Positions 54,828-63,218 of a stretch of 64,000 nt of DNA are shown one piece after another. Made by a program: the position numbers and the translations under genes. Each line of letters starts with the position of its first letter. The stretch's first letter is position 1. The notes under the pieces are model-generated. The model was not told the origin of the DNA. It ran no database searches and saw only the letters and a program-made list of their open reading frames with translations. Origin of the DNA: Halorubrum cibi (lineage in GTDB: Archaea > Halobacteriota > Halobacteria > Halobacteriales > Haloferacaceae); assembly GCF_900182635.1 (NCBI RefSeq), contig NZ_FXTD01000004.1, positions 1 to 64,000 on the forward strand. Direction: 5' to 3'.

Positions 54828-55541
54828 TCAGAGCGCCGCCGTCGCCGCGACCGCGAACAGCCCGGCCCCGAGGGCGAGTGCGAGGTAGTCCGCCGGTCCG
54901 AACGACAGCCTCGGGAGCGTCGGGTTCCAGGCGAAACACCGGGCGGCCAGTGCGGTCCCCAGCCGGTCGGCCCGACCGAACGCCCGGTTCGTCCCGGCGA
55001 TCGCGATCAGTCGCATCCGCTCTCGGGCGGGGAGCTGGCCGCCGCCGCGGGCGCAGACCGCCTCGCGCGCGGCCAGCAGGTCGCGCCGGAGCAGCGGGAG
55101 GAAGCGGAACACGAGCGCGACGCCGGCCCCGAGGAACGCGCCGGCCCGCCCCGGAACGGTCCGCTGGAGCGCCGCCCGCGAGTCGCGAATCGGCGTCGAC
55201 CGCACGTAGGCCGCGGCGACGACGAGCAGGAGCAGGACGCGGTAGCTCGCGAGCGCCGTCTCCGCCGCGCGATCGAGGCGGAACCACGGCGACTCGATCG
55301 TTGCGCCGGCGACGAGGGGGGCGAGGAGGAGGACCGGGAACGCGACCCGGTACGTCCACAGGTCGGCGAGGTCGCCGTCGGCGGCCCACAGACAGCCGCC
55401 GGCGAGGAGCGTGAGCGCCGCCAACTCCCGAGGAGTGGTGTGCGCGTAGGCGGCCGCGGCGAAACCGATCTGGACGAGCAGCTTCGTCCGGGGGTCGAGC
55501 CGGTGTGCGAGCGAGTCGCCCGGAACGTACGCGAGCGTCAC
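54828..55541 (-). CDS. cbiQ: ECF transporter transmembrane protein (CbiQ/EcfT)
   Basis: 237 residues. LAYVPGDSLAHRLDPRTKL at the N-terminus and several membrane segments. The coupling motifs with Ala-Arg-Gly are seen as AREAVCARGGGQLPA and later ALAARCFAWNP. It links the BioY substrate component to the ATPase. GTG start overlaps the ATPase TGA. Confidence 0.9.
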   Translation of the reverse strand: MTLAYVPGDSLAHRLDPRTKLLVQIGFAAAAYAHTTPRELAALTLLAGGCLWAADGDLADLWTYRVAFPVLLLAPLVAGATIESPWFRLDRAAETALASYRVLLLLVVAAAYVRSTPIRDSRAALQRTVPGRAGAFLGAGVALVFRFLPLLRRDLLAAREAVCARGGGQLPARERMRLIAIAGTNRAFGRADRLGTALAARCFAWNPTLPRLSFGPADYLALALGAGLFAVAATAAL

Positions 55542-56320
55542 GAGTCCGTCGGCCTCCCCGCGCCGCCGGCGCTGTCGAACGCCTCCGGAACCCGGACGCC
55601 GAGTCCGGCGAGATCCGGGGCGGCCGCGTGTGGTGGTCCGGCGACGACGATCCGCCCGTCGGCGAGGCCCACGACCCGATCGGCGAGTTCCAGCACGCCC
55701 CGGAGGTCGTGGGTGACGACGACGACGCCGGTCCCCTTCGCGTGGAGTTCGCGCAGGCGGGCGAGGACCGACTCGCGTGCGGGCTCGTCGAGCCAGGTGA
55801 ACGGCTCGTCACAGACGAGGTGGTCGGGCTCCATCGCGAGCGCGCCGGCGATCGCGACGCGCTCGCGCTCGCCGCCCGACAGCGAGTCGATCCGGTCGTC
55901 TTCGCGGTCGGTCATGTTCACCGCGTCGAGCGCGACCGCGACCCGGCGATCTATCTCCCCGTGTGACAGCCCGAGGTTCTCCGGGCCGAAGGCGACGTCG
56001 CCGCCGACGGTCGCGGACACCAACTGGTCGCGGGGCTCTTGAAACACCATCCCGACCGCGGTGCGGGCGGCGACGAGGTCCTCGCTCACGGGGACTCCGT
56101 TCACCGAGACGGTCCCGGCGTCGGGGGTCACCAGCCCGTTGAAGGTGCGGACGAGCGTCGTCTTGCCCGAGCCGTTCGCGCCGGCGACGACGAGGAACTC
56201 GCCGTCCGATACCGAGAGGGTGACGTCGTCGACGGCGACGGTCCCGCCGCCGTCGACCCCGTTCTCGTCGCCGCGGTTGCGGCCTTCGTACCGACACGTG
56301 ACGCTCTCGAGGGCGATCAC
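55538..56320 (-). CDS. cbiO: ECF transporter ATPase (CbiO/EcfA)
   Basis: 260 residues. Walker A GANGSGKTTLVR near 42-53, Q-loop VFQEPRDQL, signature LSGGERERVAIAGAL and Walker B LVCDEPFTWLD with VVTHDLRG are intact. It sits between bioY and cbiQ with a 3-base gap upstream and an overlap downstream. It should energise biotin uptake. Confidence 0.93.
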   Translation of the reverse strand: MIALESVTCRYEGRNRGDENGVDGGGTVAVDDVTLSVSDGEFLVVAGANGSGKTTLVRTFNGLVTPDAGTVSVNGVPVSEDLVAARTAVGMVFQEPRDQLVSATVGGDVAFGPENLGLSHGEIDRRVAVALDAVNMTDREDDRIDSLSGGERERVAIAGALAMEPDHLVCDEPFTWLDEPARESVLARLRELHAKGTGVVVVTHDLRGVLELADRVVGLADGRIVVAGPPHAAAPDLAGLGVRVPEAFDSAGGAGRPTDS

Positions 56321-56323
56321 GGC

Positions 56324-56905
56324 TCAGGCGGCCGTGATCGCGTCCGACCGGACGATCCCGACAGCGGCGGCGACCTTCAGCGCCTCGGCGGGGAGGAACG
56401 CCACCGCGCCCACTGTCACCGCCTCGATCGGGCCGAGCGAGAGGACGAGCATCAGGCCGGCGACCCCGAGCGCGTAGACGGCGACGATCCCGAGGACCAT
56501 CGCGGCGACCAGCGTCGCGACCCCGACGGACGCCGGGTCGCGGAGGGTGGTCCCGCGGTGGACGACCGCGCCCACGACGCTCGCGGCCAGCGGGTACGAC
56601 CAGAGGTAGCCGGCCGACTGGCCGACGAGCTGGCCGACGCCCGCGGAGCCGCCCTCGAACACCGGCGCGCCGAGCGCGCCCGCGACCAGATATAACGAGA
56701 GCGCGGCCGGCCCCCAGACCGGCCCGAGGTAGATCCCGGCGAGGAAGACGCCGAGCACCTGGAGCGTCACGGAGACGGGCGAGACGGGGTTCGGGAACGT
56801 GACGTACGCGAACGCGCCGACGAGCGCGGCGAACAGCGCGGCGCGTGCGAGGTTGGTCGCCGCCTCGTCGCCGACGAGATCGACGGACTCGGTTCGAGTC
56901 GACAT
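56324..56905 (-). CDS. bioY: Biotin ECF transporter S component BioY
   Basis: 193 residues with about six hydrophobic segments. LFAALVGAFAYVTFPNPVSPVS-type first helix, LQVLGVFLAGIYLGPVWGP and GQLVGQSAGYLWSYPLA are BioY signatures. It binds biotin outside and passes it in with cbiO and cbiQ. A BirA-type inverted repeat lies 14 bases upstream of the ATG. Confidence 0.92.
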   Translation of the reverse strand: MSTRTESVDLVGDEAATNLARAALFAALVGAFAYVTFPNPVSPVSVTLQVLGVFLAGIYLGPVWGPAALSLYLVAGALGAPVFEGGSAGVGQLVGQSAGYLWSYPLAASVVGAVVHRGTTLRDPASVGVATLVAAMVLGIVAVYALGVAGLMLVLSLGPIEAVTVGAVAFLPAEALKVAAAVGIVRSDAITAA

Positions 56906-56918
56906 GGATCGCCGTCTC

Positions 56919-56950
56919 TCGTAAACTCATTTGAGAATACTGGTTTACGA
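56919..56950 (-). promoter_or_regulatory. BirA-type biotin operator
   Basis: TCGTAAAC (56919-56926) and GTTTACGA (56943-56950) are perfect 8-bp arms around a 16-bp spacer. The bacterial BirA box is TTGTAAAC, about 15-16 bases, GTTTACAA, so it differs by one base per arm, and in a compensating way. It covers the place where a TATA box for a leaderless bioY transcript would be, so binding should block transcription. The birA gene is not in this window. Confidence 0.75.
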
Positions 56951-57057
56951 CGACGGGGTAGCCCTCGTCGTCTCCGCGCCGGCCTCCCCGTTCGGGCCGG
57001 GGATCCGCGAGGGCCCGCCGACACGCTTTTTCGGCCTCGCCGCCTGTCTTCGGGGAC

Positions 57058-57687
57058 ATGGACGAGAAGACCGAGGAGCTTCGGGACCTCTTCGTCGACG
57101 CCACGGGCTCCGAGACGGTGACCGAGCGGCAGGCCGAGTCGCCCGGGAGCCTCGTCGACCGCGACGACGACGCGGTCGCCGACCGGGTCGCAGCGCTCGT
57201 CGCGACGATGCGCGAGCGGTACGGGTTCGATTCCGACCTCGGCGACGCCGGCTACGAGCGCGTCGTCGTCGGCTTCTTCGACGGCGAGGACGACGCGGCG
57301 ATCGCCGACGCCCTCGGCGGCTCCGGATCGGCGGTCGACTCGGGGATCGACGCCCGCGCGGTTCGCGACGCCCGCCTCGATCTCCACCTCGTCGCGGACG
57401 CGGACCGCGACGCTCCCTTCGAGTACGCGGCGCTGAAACGCCTGCTCGCGGCCGATCGATCGGTCGAAGCGGCCGCGGCGGAGCTGGACGCCGACGCGGA
57501 GACCGTTCGCGAGTTCGTTCCCGTCGCCCGCGCCGACCTCGCGTCCACGCGCGTGAACGACCGCTTCCGCGACGAGTTCCGCGCGCTCCTCACCGACGCC
57601 GACATCGAGGACGCCCACGCCGCGACCGCCCGAGAGGACGGGCTCCGGGAGGCCACCGAGGACATCGAAACCGACGTATCACTGTAG
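57058..57687 (+). CDS. cmi4: Conditioned medium-induced protein 4 (Cmi4-like)
   Basis: 209 residues, acidic and helical, without membrane segments. MDEKTEELRDLFVDATG and ADRVAALVATMRERYGFD start the protein; a helix-turn-helix-like part (FFDGEDDAAIADALGG) follows. Name from memory of haloarchaeal annotations (a protein induced by conditioned medium). Molecular role is unknown; regulation of gene expression is a guess. TATA-like GCTTTTTCG is about 30 bases before the ATG. Confidence 0.78.
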   Translation: MDEKTEELRDLFVDATGSETVTERQAESPGSLVDRDDDAVADRVAALVATMRERYGFDSDLGDAGYERVVVGFFDGEDDAAIADALGGSGSAVDSGIDARAVRDARLDLHLVADADRDAPFEYAALKRLLAADRSVEAAAAELDADAETVREFVPVARADLASTRVNDRFRDEFRALLTDADIEDAHAATAREDGLREATEDIETDVSL

Positions 57688-57762
57688 ATCGTGAATCCCG
57701 TGTCACGTCCGATTCGTTGACTCGACAGCGTAGTCAGGATCGTTTTCGAAACCTCAGCCGCG

Positions 57763-57880
57763 CAAAGCCCCGCACCTCACGCCTCCCCAGCCTCGTCGGC
57801 TCGGCGTTTACGAACGCCGAGCCGACTCCCTCGCGCACGACTCGCGGCTCCGCCGCTCGTTTCGTGCGCGCCACCGCGAC
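57763..57880. repeat. Multi-hairpin dispersed repeat, copy D (short form)
   Basis: Downstream of cmi4 and upstream of the Cas4-like gene (same direction). It has CAAAGCCC fused directly to CACCTCACGCCTCCCCAGC (57773-57791), a perfect 14-bp hairpin with a TACG loop (57795-57826), CCCTCGCG and a compound hairpin ending GCGCGCCACCG (57868-57877). The fusion looks like deletion of the middle of the long form. Confidence 0.85.
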
Positions 57881-57937
57881 CGATCAACCCAACCTCCAGC
57901 CCGACTCCTTATATACGATGTCGCGGCGATCCCTCCC

Positions 57938-58597
57938 GTGACTCCCTTCAGCGACCTCGCGGCCGCGGCGTACTGCCCCCGCCAGCTCTACTACCGCCGC
58001 CGCGAGGACGACCGGAGCCTCCCCGAGGAGGTCCGCGACCGGATCGATCTGGCCTACCGCTACCCCGAACTGGTCGACGCCCCGGACTCGGCCCTCCGAC
58101 GGCTCCCGATCCGGCGCGAGCCCGCCGCCTACCGCCGGAACCTCTCGCGACTCCGCGAACGAGATCTGTACGACCGGCTCGTCGACCCCGCGGAGACGCG
58201 GACGTTCCTCTCGGGCCGGGAGTGTCACGGAGTCGTCCACAAGCTGCTCGCGGGCGTCGAGGACGACCCGCCGGTCCCCGTCCTCTGTTCGCCCGGCGAG
58301 CCGCCCGAGGCGGGCGTCTGGGAGCCGCAGTCGGTCCGGGCGGTCGCGGCCGCCAAGGCGCTCGCGTGGGAGCGGGAACGACCCGTTCCGCGAGCGGTCG
58401 TCGAGTATCCCGCCGTCGGCGTCGTCCGGGAGGTCCGGCTCACGACGCACCGAAAGGCGGCCTACCGCCGGGCGCTCAGGGCGATTCGGGCGATCGACGG
58501 TCCTCCCGCCCGCGTCGACGACGACCGATGTACGTCCTGCGAGTACCGCGAGCGGTGCGGAACCCGCCGCCGAACGCTCCGGTCGCTTATCGGGTGA
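57938..58597 (+). CDS. Stand-alone Cas4-like (DUF83) nuclease-family protein
   Basis: 219 residues. Four-Cys iron-sulfur layout: Cys13 in AAAYCPRQLYYRR and a C-terminal cluster CTSCEYRERCGTR. Between them are the restricted PD-(D/E)xK-like elements (VVEYPAVGVVREVRL), which are not fully typical. Cas4 normally helps trim CRISPR spacers; here no other cas gene or array is present, so a DNA-repair role is possible. GTG start about 30 bases after TTATATACG. Confidence 0.82.
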   Translation: MTPFSDLAAAAYCPRQLYYRRREDDRSLPEEVRDRIDLAYRYPELVDAPDSALRRLPIRREPAAYRRNLSRLRERDLYDRLVDPAETRTFLSGRECHGVVHKLLAGVEDDPPVPVLCSPGEPPEAGVWEPQSVRAVAAAKALAWERERPVPRAVVEYPAVGVVREVRLTTHRKAAYRRALRAIRAIDGPPARVDDDRCTSCEYRERCGTRRRTLRSLIG

Positions 58598-58704
58598 TCG
58601 GTGAGGGATCGTCACTGAGATGCGGCCATCATCTACGATCGTTCGGCGAGTTCGGACGGGGATCGTCTGATTTATTACCCTAAGGTCCATCCGCACGGGT
58701 ACGA

Positions 58705-58785
58705 ATGACACGAGACACTCGTGGTCGTTCGGAGGATAGAGCAAGTCGCCTCGCGGCGGCTGGCCGTGAAATTCGCCGACAGTAA
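58705..58785 (+). CDS. 26-codon upstream reading frame before leuA
   Basis: ATG at 58705 is the first start after the predicted transcription start (TATA-like ATTTATTACC near 58669-58678). The frame is Arg-rich (7 of 26 codons; begins MTRDTRGRSEDRA) and stops at TAA (58783-58785), overlapping the leuA frame. It has no Leu run as in bacterial leu leaders. It may be a chance frame or a leader that controls leuA translation. Confidence 0.3.
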   Translation: MTRDTRGRSEDRASRLAAAGREIRRQ

Positions 58786-60493
58786 CGATCACGCCGCATC
58801 CGACGCCGCGTCAGCCGACGCGTCCGATGCCGCGTCAGCCGACGCCGACTCATCGGGCCTCGTTTCCGACGGCGGAACCGACCGAACGACACCGACGCAG
58901 ACCACGGAGACCCTTTTGAACCCGAACCCACTCACCGACCTCGAGGAGGTACAGCTGTTGGACACGACGCTTCGCGACGGCGAGCAGATGCCCGGCGTCT
59001 CGCTCACGCCCGCGGACAAAGTCGACGTCGCCCGCGAGCTCGACGCCGCGGGCGTCCACGTGATCGAGGCCGGCTCGGCGTGTACCTCGGAGGGCGAACG
59101 CGAGGGGATCCGCCGCGTCGCCGGCGAGGGCCTCGACGCCACGGTCACCAGCTTCGCCCGCGGCGTCGAATCCGACATCGACCGCGCGCTCGACTGCGAC
59201 GTCGACGGCGTCAACCTCGTCGTTCCCGCCTCCGACAAACACGTCGAGACGAAGGTGGGATCGAGCCGCGAGGAGGTCGTCGAGACCACCGTCGAACTCG
59301 TCGAGTACGCCACGGACCACGACCTCTGGGTCGAGGTGCTCGGCGAGGACGGCTCGCGCGCCGACCTCGACTACCTCGAACGTCTGATGAGCGCGGGCCT
59401 CGACGCGGGCGCGGACCGCGTCTGCTACTGCGACACCGTCGGCGCGGCCGGCCCGGAACGAACCGCCGAGATCGTCTCCCGGCTCGCCGACCTCGGCCCG
59501 ACGAGCCTCCACACCCACGACGACCTCGGGTTCGGCGTGGCGAACGTCCACGCCGGGCTGAAGGCGGGCGCGGACACCGTCCACGGCACCGTCCTCGGCG
59601 TCGGCGAGCGCGCCGGCAACGTGGCCTTAGAAGAGGTCGCGATCGCGTTGGACCGCTGTTACGACGTTGACACCGTCGACGTCGGGCGGCTCTACCGGCT
59701 CTGCCGGCGCGTCTCGGAGGTGACCGGCGTCGCGATCCCGCCCAACAAGTCGGTGTGCGGCGCGAACGCGTTCGCCCACGAGTCGGGCATCCACACCGAC
59801 GGCACGCTGAAGGACGGGACGATGTACGAGCCGTACCCGCCGGAGACGGTCGGTCGCGAGCGCCGGCTCGTGTTGGGCAAACACGCCGGGCGCGCGGGCG
59901 TCGCGGCCGCGCTCGCCGACCACGGCGTCGACGTCGATGACGACGAACTCGGCGAGGTCGTCGCCCGCGTCAAGGAGCTCGGCGACCGCGGGAAGCGCGT
60001 CACCGACGCGGACCTGCTCGCGATCACGGAGGACGTCCAGGGCCGCGAGCGCGACCGACACGTCGAGTTGGTCGACCTCTCCGCGACCTCCGGCGGCAAC
60101 CTGCCGACCGCCTCCGTGCGGCTCCGCGTCGGCGACGAGGAGCGGGTCGCCTCCGGCACCGGCTCCGGGCCGGTCGACGCCGGTCTCGAGGCGGTTCGCG
60201 CGGCGCTCGCCGACGAGAGCGGCGGCGTCGACGCCGTCTCCTTCGAGCTCGACTCCTATCACGTCGACGCGATCACCGGCGGGACGGACGCCGTCGTCAC
60301 CGTCGCGGTCGACCTCTCGCGCGGCGACCGATCCGTGTCGGTCTCGGCGTCGGACGCCGACATCACGCGCGCCAGCGTCGTCGCGATGGTCGACGCGCTG
60401 GACCGGCTCTCGGAGCTCGGAGGCGACGAGAGCGAGAAGGAGGACGCGGACGGGGCGTCGACGTCGACGCCGGTCGGCTCCGCGGACGACTGA
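58721..60493 (+). CDS. leuA: 2-isopropylmalate synthase / citramalate synthase family
   Basis: About 590 residues. Catalytic barrel about 70-345: LLDTTLRDGEQMPGVSL, VIEAGSACTSEGE, SLHTHDDLGFGVANVHAG and GTVLGVGERAGNVALEE. Communication region and C-terminal LeuA regulatory domain (about 430-560, ATSGGNLPTASVRLRVG) follow. It adds acetyl-CoA to 2-oxoisovalerate (LeuA) or pyruvate (CimA); the two cannot be separated here. The first 65 residues are Ala/Ser/Asp repeats, so the start is uncertain: GTG 58721, GTG 58769, or later. Confidence 0.87.
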   Translation: MVVRRIEQVASRRLAVKFADSNDHAASDAASADASDAASADADSSGLVSDGGTDRTTPTQTTETLLNPNPLTDLEEVQLLDTTLRDGEQMPGVSLTPADKVDVARELDAAGVHVIEAGSACTSEGEREGIRRVAGEGLDATVTSFARGVESDIDRALDCDVDGVNLVVPASDKHVETKVGSSREEVVETTVELVEYATDHDLWVEVLGEDGSRADLDYLERLMSAGLDAGADRVCYCDTVGAAGPERTAEIVSRLADLGPTSLHTHDDLGFGVANVHAGLKAGADTVHGTVLGVGERAGNVALEEVAIALDRCYDVDTVDVGRLYRLCRRVSEVTGVAIPPNKSVCGANAFAHESGIHTDGTLKDGTMYEPYPPETVGRERRLVLGKHAGRAGVAAALADHGVDVDDDELGEVVARVKELGDRGKRVTDADLLAITEDVQGRERDRHVELVDLSATSGGNLPTASVRLRVGDEERVASGTGSGPVDAGLEAVRAALADESGGVDAVSFELDSYHVDAITGGTDAVVTVAVDLSRGDRSVSVSASDADITRASVVAMVDALDRLSELGGDESEKEDADGASTSTPVGSADD

Positions 60494-60536
60494 TCCGACC
60501 GAGGAGCGCGGGAGGGTCGGTGCGGGCCTCGACGTC

Positions 60537-61715
60537 TCAGAGTATCCGACCGCCCTCTTCGGCGCGGCGGCCGGTGATCACGCTCGGCGTGCCGCCGGTC
60601 TGGATGATGTTGAACGCGGTCATCAGGTCGGACCGCGAGATGAGCCCCACCAGCTCCCCGTTCGCGTCGACGACGGGGAGTCGCCCCACGCCGCGTTCTT
60701 GCATCACCTGGAGGGCGCTCATCGCGTCCGTGCCCGCGGTGACGGAGGCGACGTCCGTCTCCATCACGTCCTCGACGCGGTAGGCGTCCCGCTCGACCTC
60801 CCGCACCTCGCGGGCGTCCTCGAGGGTGACCATGCCGACGAGGTCTTCGCCATCCATCACCGGGTAGCCGGTGTGGCGCTCCTCGAACATCCGGCTCATC
60901 AGGTCGGCGACGGAGGCGGTCTCGGTCACCGTGTGGAGCCGGTCGCGGGGCGTCATCACGTCCGCGACGGTGACGCCCTCGAATACCGCCTTTAGCGTCG
61001 TCTGCTGGGCCTCGCCGGAGGCCGCCATGTAGATGAAGAAGGCGAGCACGATGAGGAGCAGCTGGAACGTCAACAGGCCGAAGATGCCCATCAGGAACGC
61101 GAATATCTTCCCGATCGCGGCCGCGCGCTGGGTCGCCTGCGCGTGTGGCTGGTTGCGGGCGAGCAGCGCCCGCAGGACGCGTCCCCCGTCCATCGGGAAC
61201 GCCGGGAGCATGTTGAACCCGGCGAGGACGACGTTCAACACCGCCAGATAGCTGAACACGAAGAGCAGCGCGTCCGCCCCCGCGGGCGCGAGGACGAAGG
61301 CGCCGTAACAGACCGCGCCGACGCCGAGGCTGACGATCGGACCCGCGACCGCGATCCAGAACTCGTGTTTCCAGTCCTCGGGGAACTCCGTGAAGCTCGC
61401 GAGCCCGCCGAGCAGCCACAGCGTGATCGACTCGATCTCGTAACCGTACCGCATCGCGACGAGCGAGTGGCCGAACTCGTGGAGGAGGACGCCGGCGAAC
61501 AGTCCGATCACGGCCGCCAGCCCGAGCAGCCACGGGGTCGTCCCCGCACCGACCGCGGTCGTGTCGATGCCGGCACTCAGCGTCTCGTTCATCACCCCGG
61601 CGATCGTCGTCACTTCCGAGCCGATGAGATACGCGAAGAGCGGCAACACGATCAGGAACGTCCAGTTGAGTCTGACCGGAATGCCGACGACGGTCCCGAT
61701 CCGGAGTCCACGCAT
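60537..61715 (-). CDS. Site-2 protease-type membrane metalloprotease with CBS pair
   Basis: 392 residues. Zinc motif HEFGH at 79-83 and NMLPAFPMDGGRVLRA supply ligands, in six membrane segments. Two CBS domains (about 255-380: VMTPRDRLHTV and VMETDVASVTAG) follow, likely binding adenosine ligands. The family cleaves proteins in the membrane. The last residues are a short tail. It ends next to leuA, convergent. Confidence 0.92.
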   Translation of the reverse strand: MRGLRIGTVVGIPVRLNWTFLIVLPLFAYLIGSEVTTIAGVMNETLSAGIDTTAVGAGTTPWLLGLAAVIGLFAGVLLHEFGHSLVAMRYGYEIESITLWLLGGLASFTEFPEDWKHEFWIAVAGPIVSLGVGAVCYGAFVLAPAGADALLFVFSYLAVLNVVLAGFNMLPAFPMDGGRVLRALLARNQPHAQATQRAAAIGKIFAFLMGIFGLLTFQLLLIVLAFFIYMAASGEAQQTTLKAVFEGVTVADVMTPRDRLHTVTETASVADLMSRMFEERHTGYPVMDGEDLVGMVTLEDAREVREVERDAYRVEDVMETDVASVTAGTDAMSALQVMQERGVGRLPVVDANGELVGLISRSDLMTAFNIIQTGGTPSVITGRRAEEGGRIL

Positions 61716-61814
61716 GCCTCCGTGTTGATCGGGCGGCCGTTTAACTGTTGACCGTGGGACGCCCGTCGGCCGACCCCACCGATCCGGGCGAAAACGAGCG
61801 ACGGTGACGACCCG

Positions 61815-63152
61815 TTACTCGAACGTCTCCTCGATCGCCTCGTCGAGGGCGTCGATACCGCGCTCGATCTCCTCGCGGGTGGTACAGAGGGGCGGCGAGA
61901 TGAGGATCTGTACGTCCGGCCGGCCGCTGCCGAAGAGTACCCCGTTGTCCGCGGCGACCTCCCGGACCGCGGCGACCGGGTTCTCCTCCCCGTCTCCGTC
62001 GGCCGCCCACGGGTGGACGAACGGTTCCCCGGTCTCGGGATCGGCGAAGACGACGCTCCAGAGGAACCCCCGACCGCGAACGGTCTCGACCGCGTCGTGT
62101 GTCTCCTCCAACTCCGTCAGGCGGGACTCGAGCACCGGCGCCAGTTCTCGGACGTCGTCGATGAGGTGTGAGTCGTACTCGTCGATCGCGGCGCGGCCGG
62201 CAGCACAGGCCACGGGATGTCCGGCGAACGTCTGTCCCAGGTCGTACCCCTCCTCGCGGATGGCCTCGCCGATCCAGTCGGCGGCGATCACGCCGGCAAG
62301 CGGAGCGTACGCGCTCGTGACGCCCTTCGCGAACGTGATCAGGTCGGGTTCGACGTCCTCGGTGTCGATGCCGAACCAGTCGCCACAGCGGCCGAACCCC
62401 GTTATCACCTCGTCCGCGATCAACAACACGTCGTACTCGTCGCAGATCTCGCGGAGTCGCTCGAAGTAGCCCGGCGGCGCGGGGTAGCCGCCGCTCGACC
62501 CGCCGACCGGTTCCATCATGATCGCGGCCACCGAGTCGGCCCCCTCGTTCCGGATCACGAACTCCACGTGGTCCGCGGCCTGCTCGGCCAGATCCTCCGG
62601 AGAGTCGGCGTCGAAGGCCGTCGGCAGGGGCGGCAGGAACTTCCCGGATCCGGTCGTCGCGGCGTAGCGGCCGACGGTCGACCGCGTGCTCGGGTCACCG
62701 GTGAGCGCGCCCGCGCCGGCGGTCCCGCCGTGGTACGACTGCCACCGCGTCAGCACCTTCGGGGCGTCCTGGACCGTCCGCGCGATCTGGGCGGCCGACT
62801 CGTTCGCCTCGCTCCCCGAGATCGAGAAGTACACCTCGGAGAGCGACCCGGGCGCGATCTCCGCCAGATCCGCCGCCAACGCGTCGCGGACGTCGTTCCC
62901 CTTCGCCGAGGAGACGTAGGGGATCCGCTCCATCTGTGCGGTCATCGCGTCCGTGATGGCCTCGTTGCTGTGACCCGCGTTCGTACAGTAGAGCTGTGAG
63001 ACGAAATCGAGGTATGCGGTGCCCTCGTCGTCGTACACCGTCGCGTCCTCTCCCTCGACGATGGTCATCCCCTCGCTCTTCGGGTCGTGCCAGTGCGGGA
63101 TCGTCTCTCCGTCCGCTTCGCCGCGGTCGGCGTGAGGTACGTTCTCCTGCAT
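61815..63152 (-). CDS. Class III aminotransferase (omega-type)
   Basis: About 445 residues. ISGSEANESAAQIAR, SYHGGTAGAGALTGDP, VAAIMMEPVGGSSGG, LLIADEVITGFGRCG and the PLP lysine in LITFAKGVTSAYAPL are all intact. It transfers an amino group with a keto acid; the substrate is unclear. ATG at 63152 fits a TATA-like GGATTTATTG at 63180; an upstream ATG at 63173 is possible. A longer frame to 63521 overlaps the cupin and is a shadow. Confidence 0.9.
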   Translation of the reverse strand: MQENVPHADRGEADGETIPHWHDPKSEGMTIVEGEDATVYDDEGTAYLDFVSQLYCTNAGHSNEAITDAMTAQMERIPYVSSAKGNDVRDALAADLAEIAPGSLSEVYFSISGSEANESAAQIARTVQDAPKVLTRWQSYHGGTAGAGALTGDPSTRSTVGRYAATTGSGKFLPPLPTAFDADSPEDLAEQAADHVEFVIRNEGADSVAAIMMEPVGGSSGGYPAPPGYFERLREICDEYDVLLIADEVITGFGRCGDWFGIDTEDVEPDLITFAKGVTSAYAPLAGVIAADWIGEAIREEGYDLGQTFAGHPVACAAGRAAIDEYDSHLIDDVRELAPVLESRLTELEETHDAVETVRGRGFLWSVVFADPETGEPFVHPWAADGDGEENPVAAVREVAADNGVLFGSGRPDVQILISPPLCTTREEIERGIDALDEAIEETFE

Positions 63153-63177
63153 ATGTCCTTCATGATCCTCCATACCA

Positions 63178-63218
63178 CAATAAATCCATTTATACCGGTA
63201 CGGAACGACGAAACCGGT
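63178..63218. promoter_or_regulatory. Divergent promoter of aminotransferase and cupin
   Basis: TTTATACC (63189-63196) is about 25 bases before the cupin ATG at 63219. On the other strand, GATTTATTG near 63179-63187 serves the aminotransferase. ACCGGTA occurs at 63194-63200 and again at 63213-63219, around the cupin start, as a possible operator. Confidence 0.5.

Noticed and set aside
57938..58597. Part of a CRISPR-Cas locus
   Set aside because: Only one Cas4-like gene is present, with no array and no other cas genes around it.
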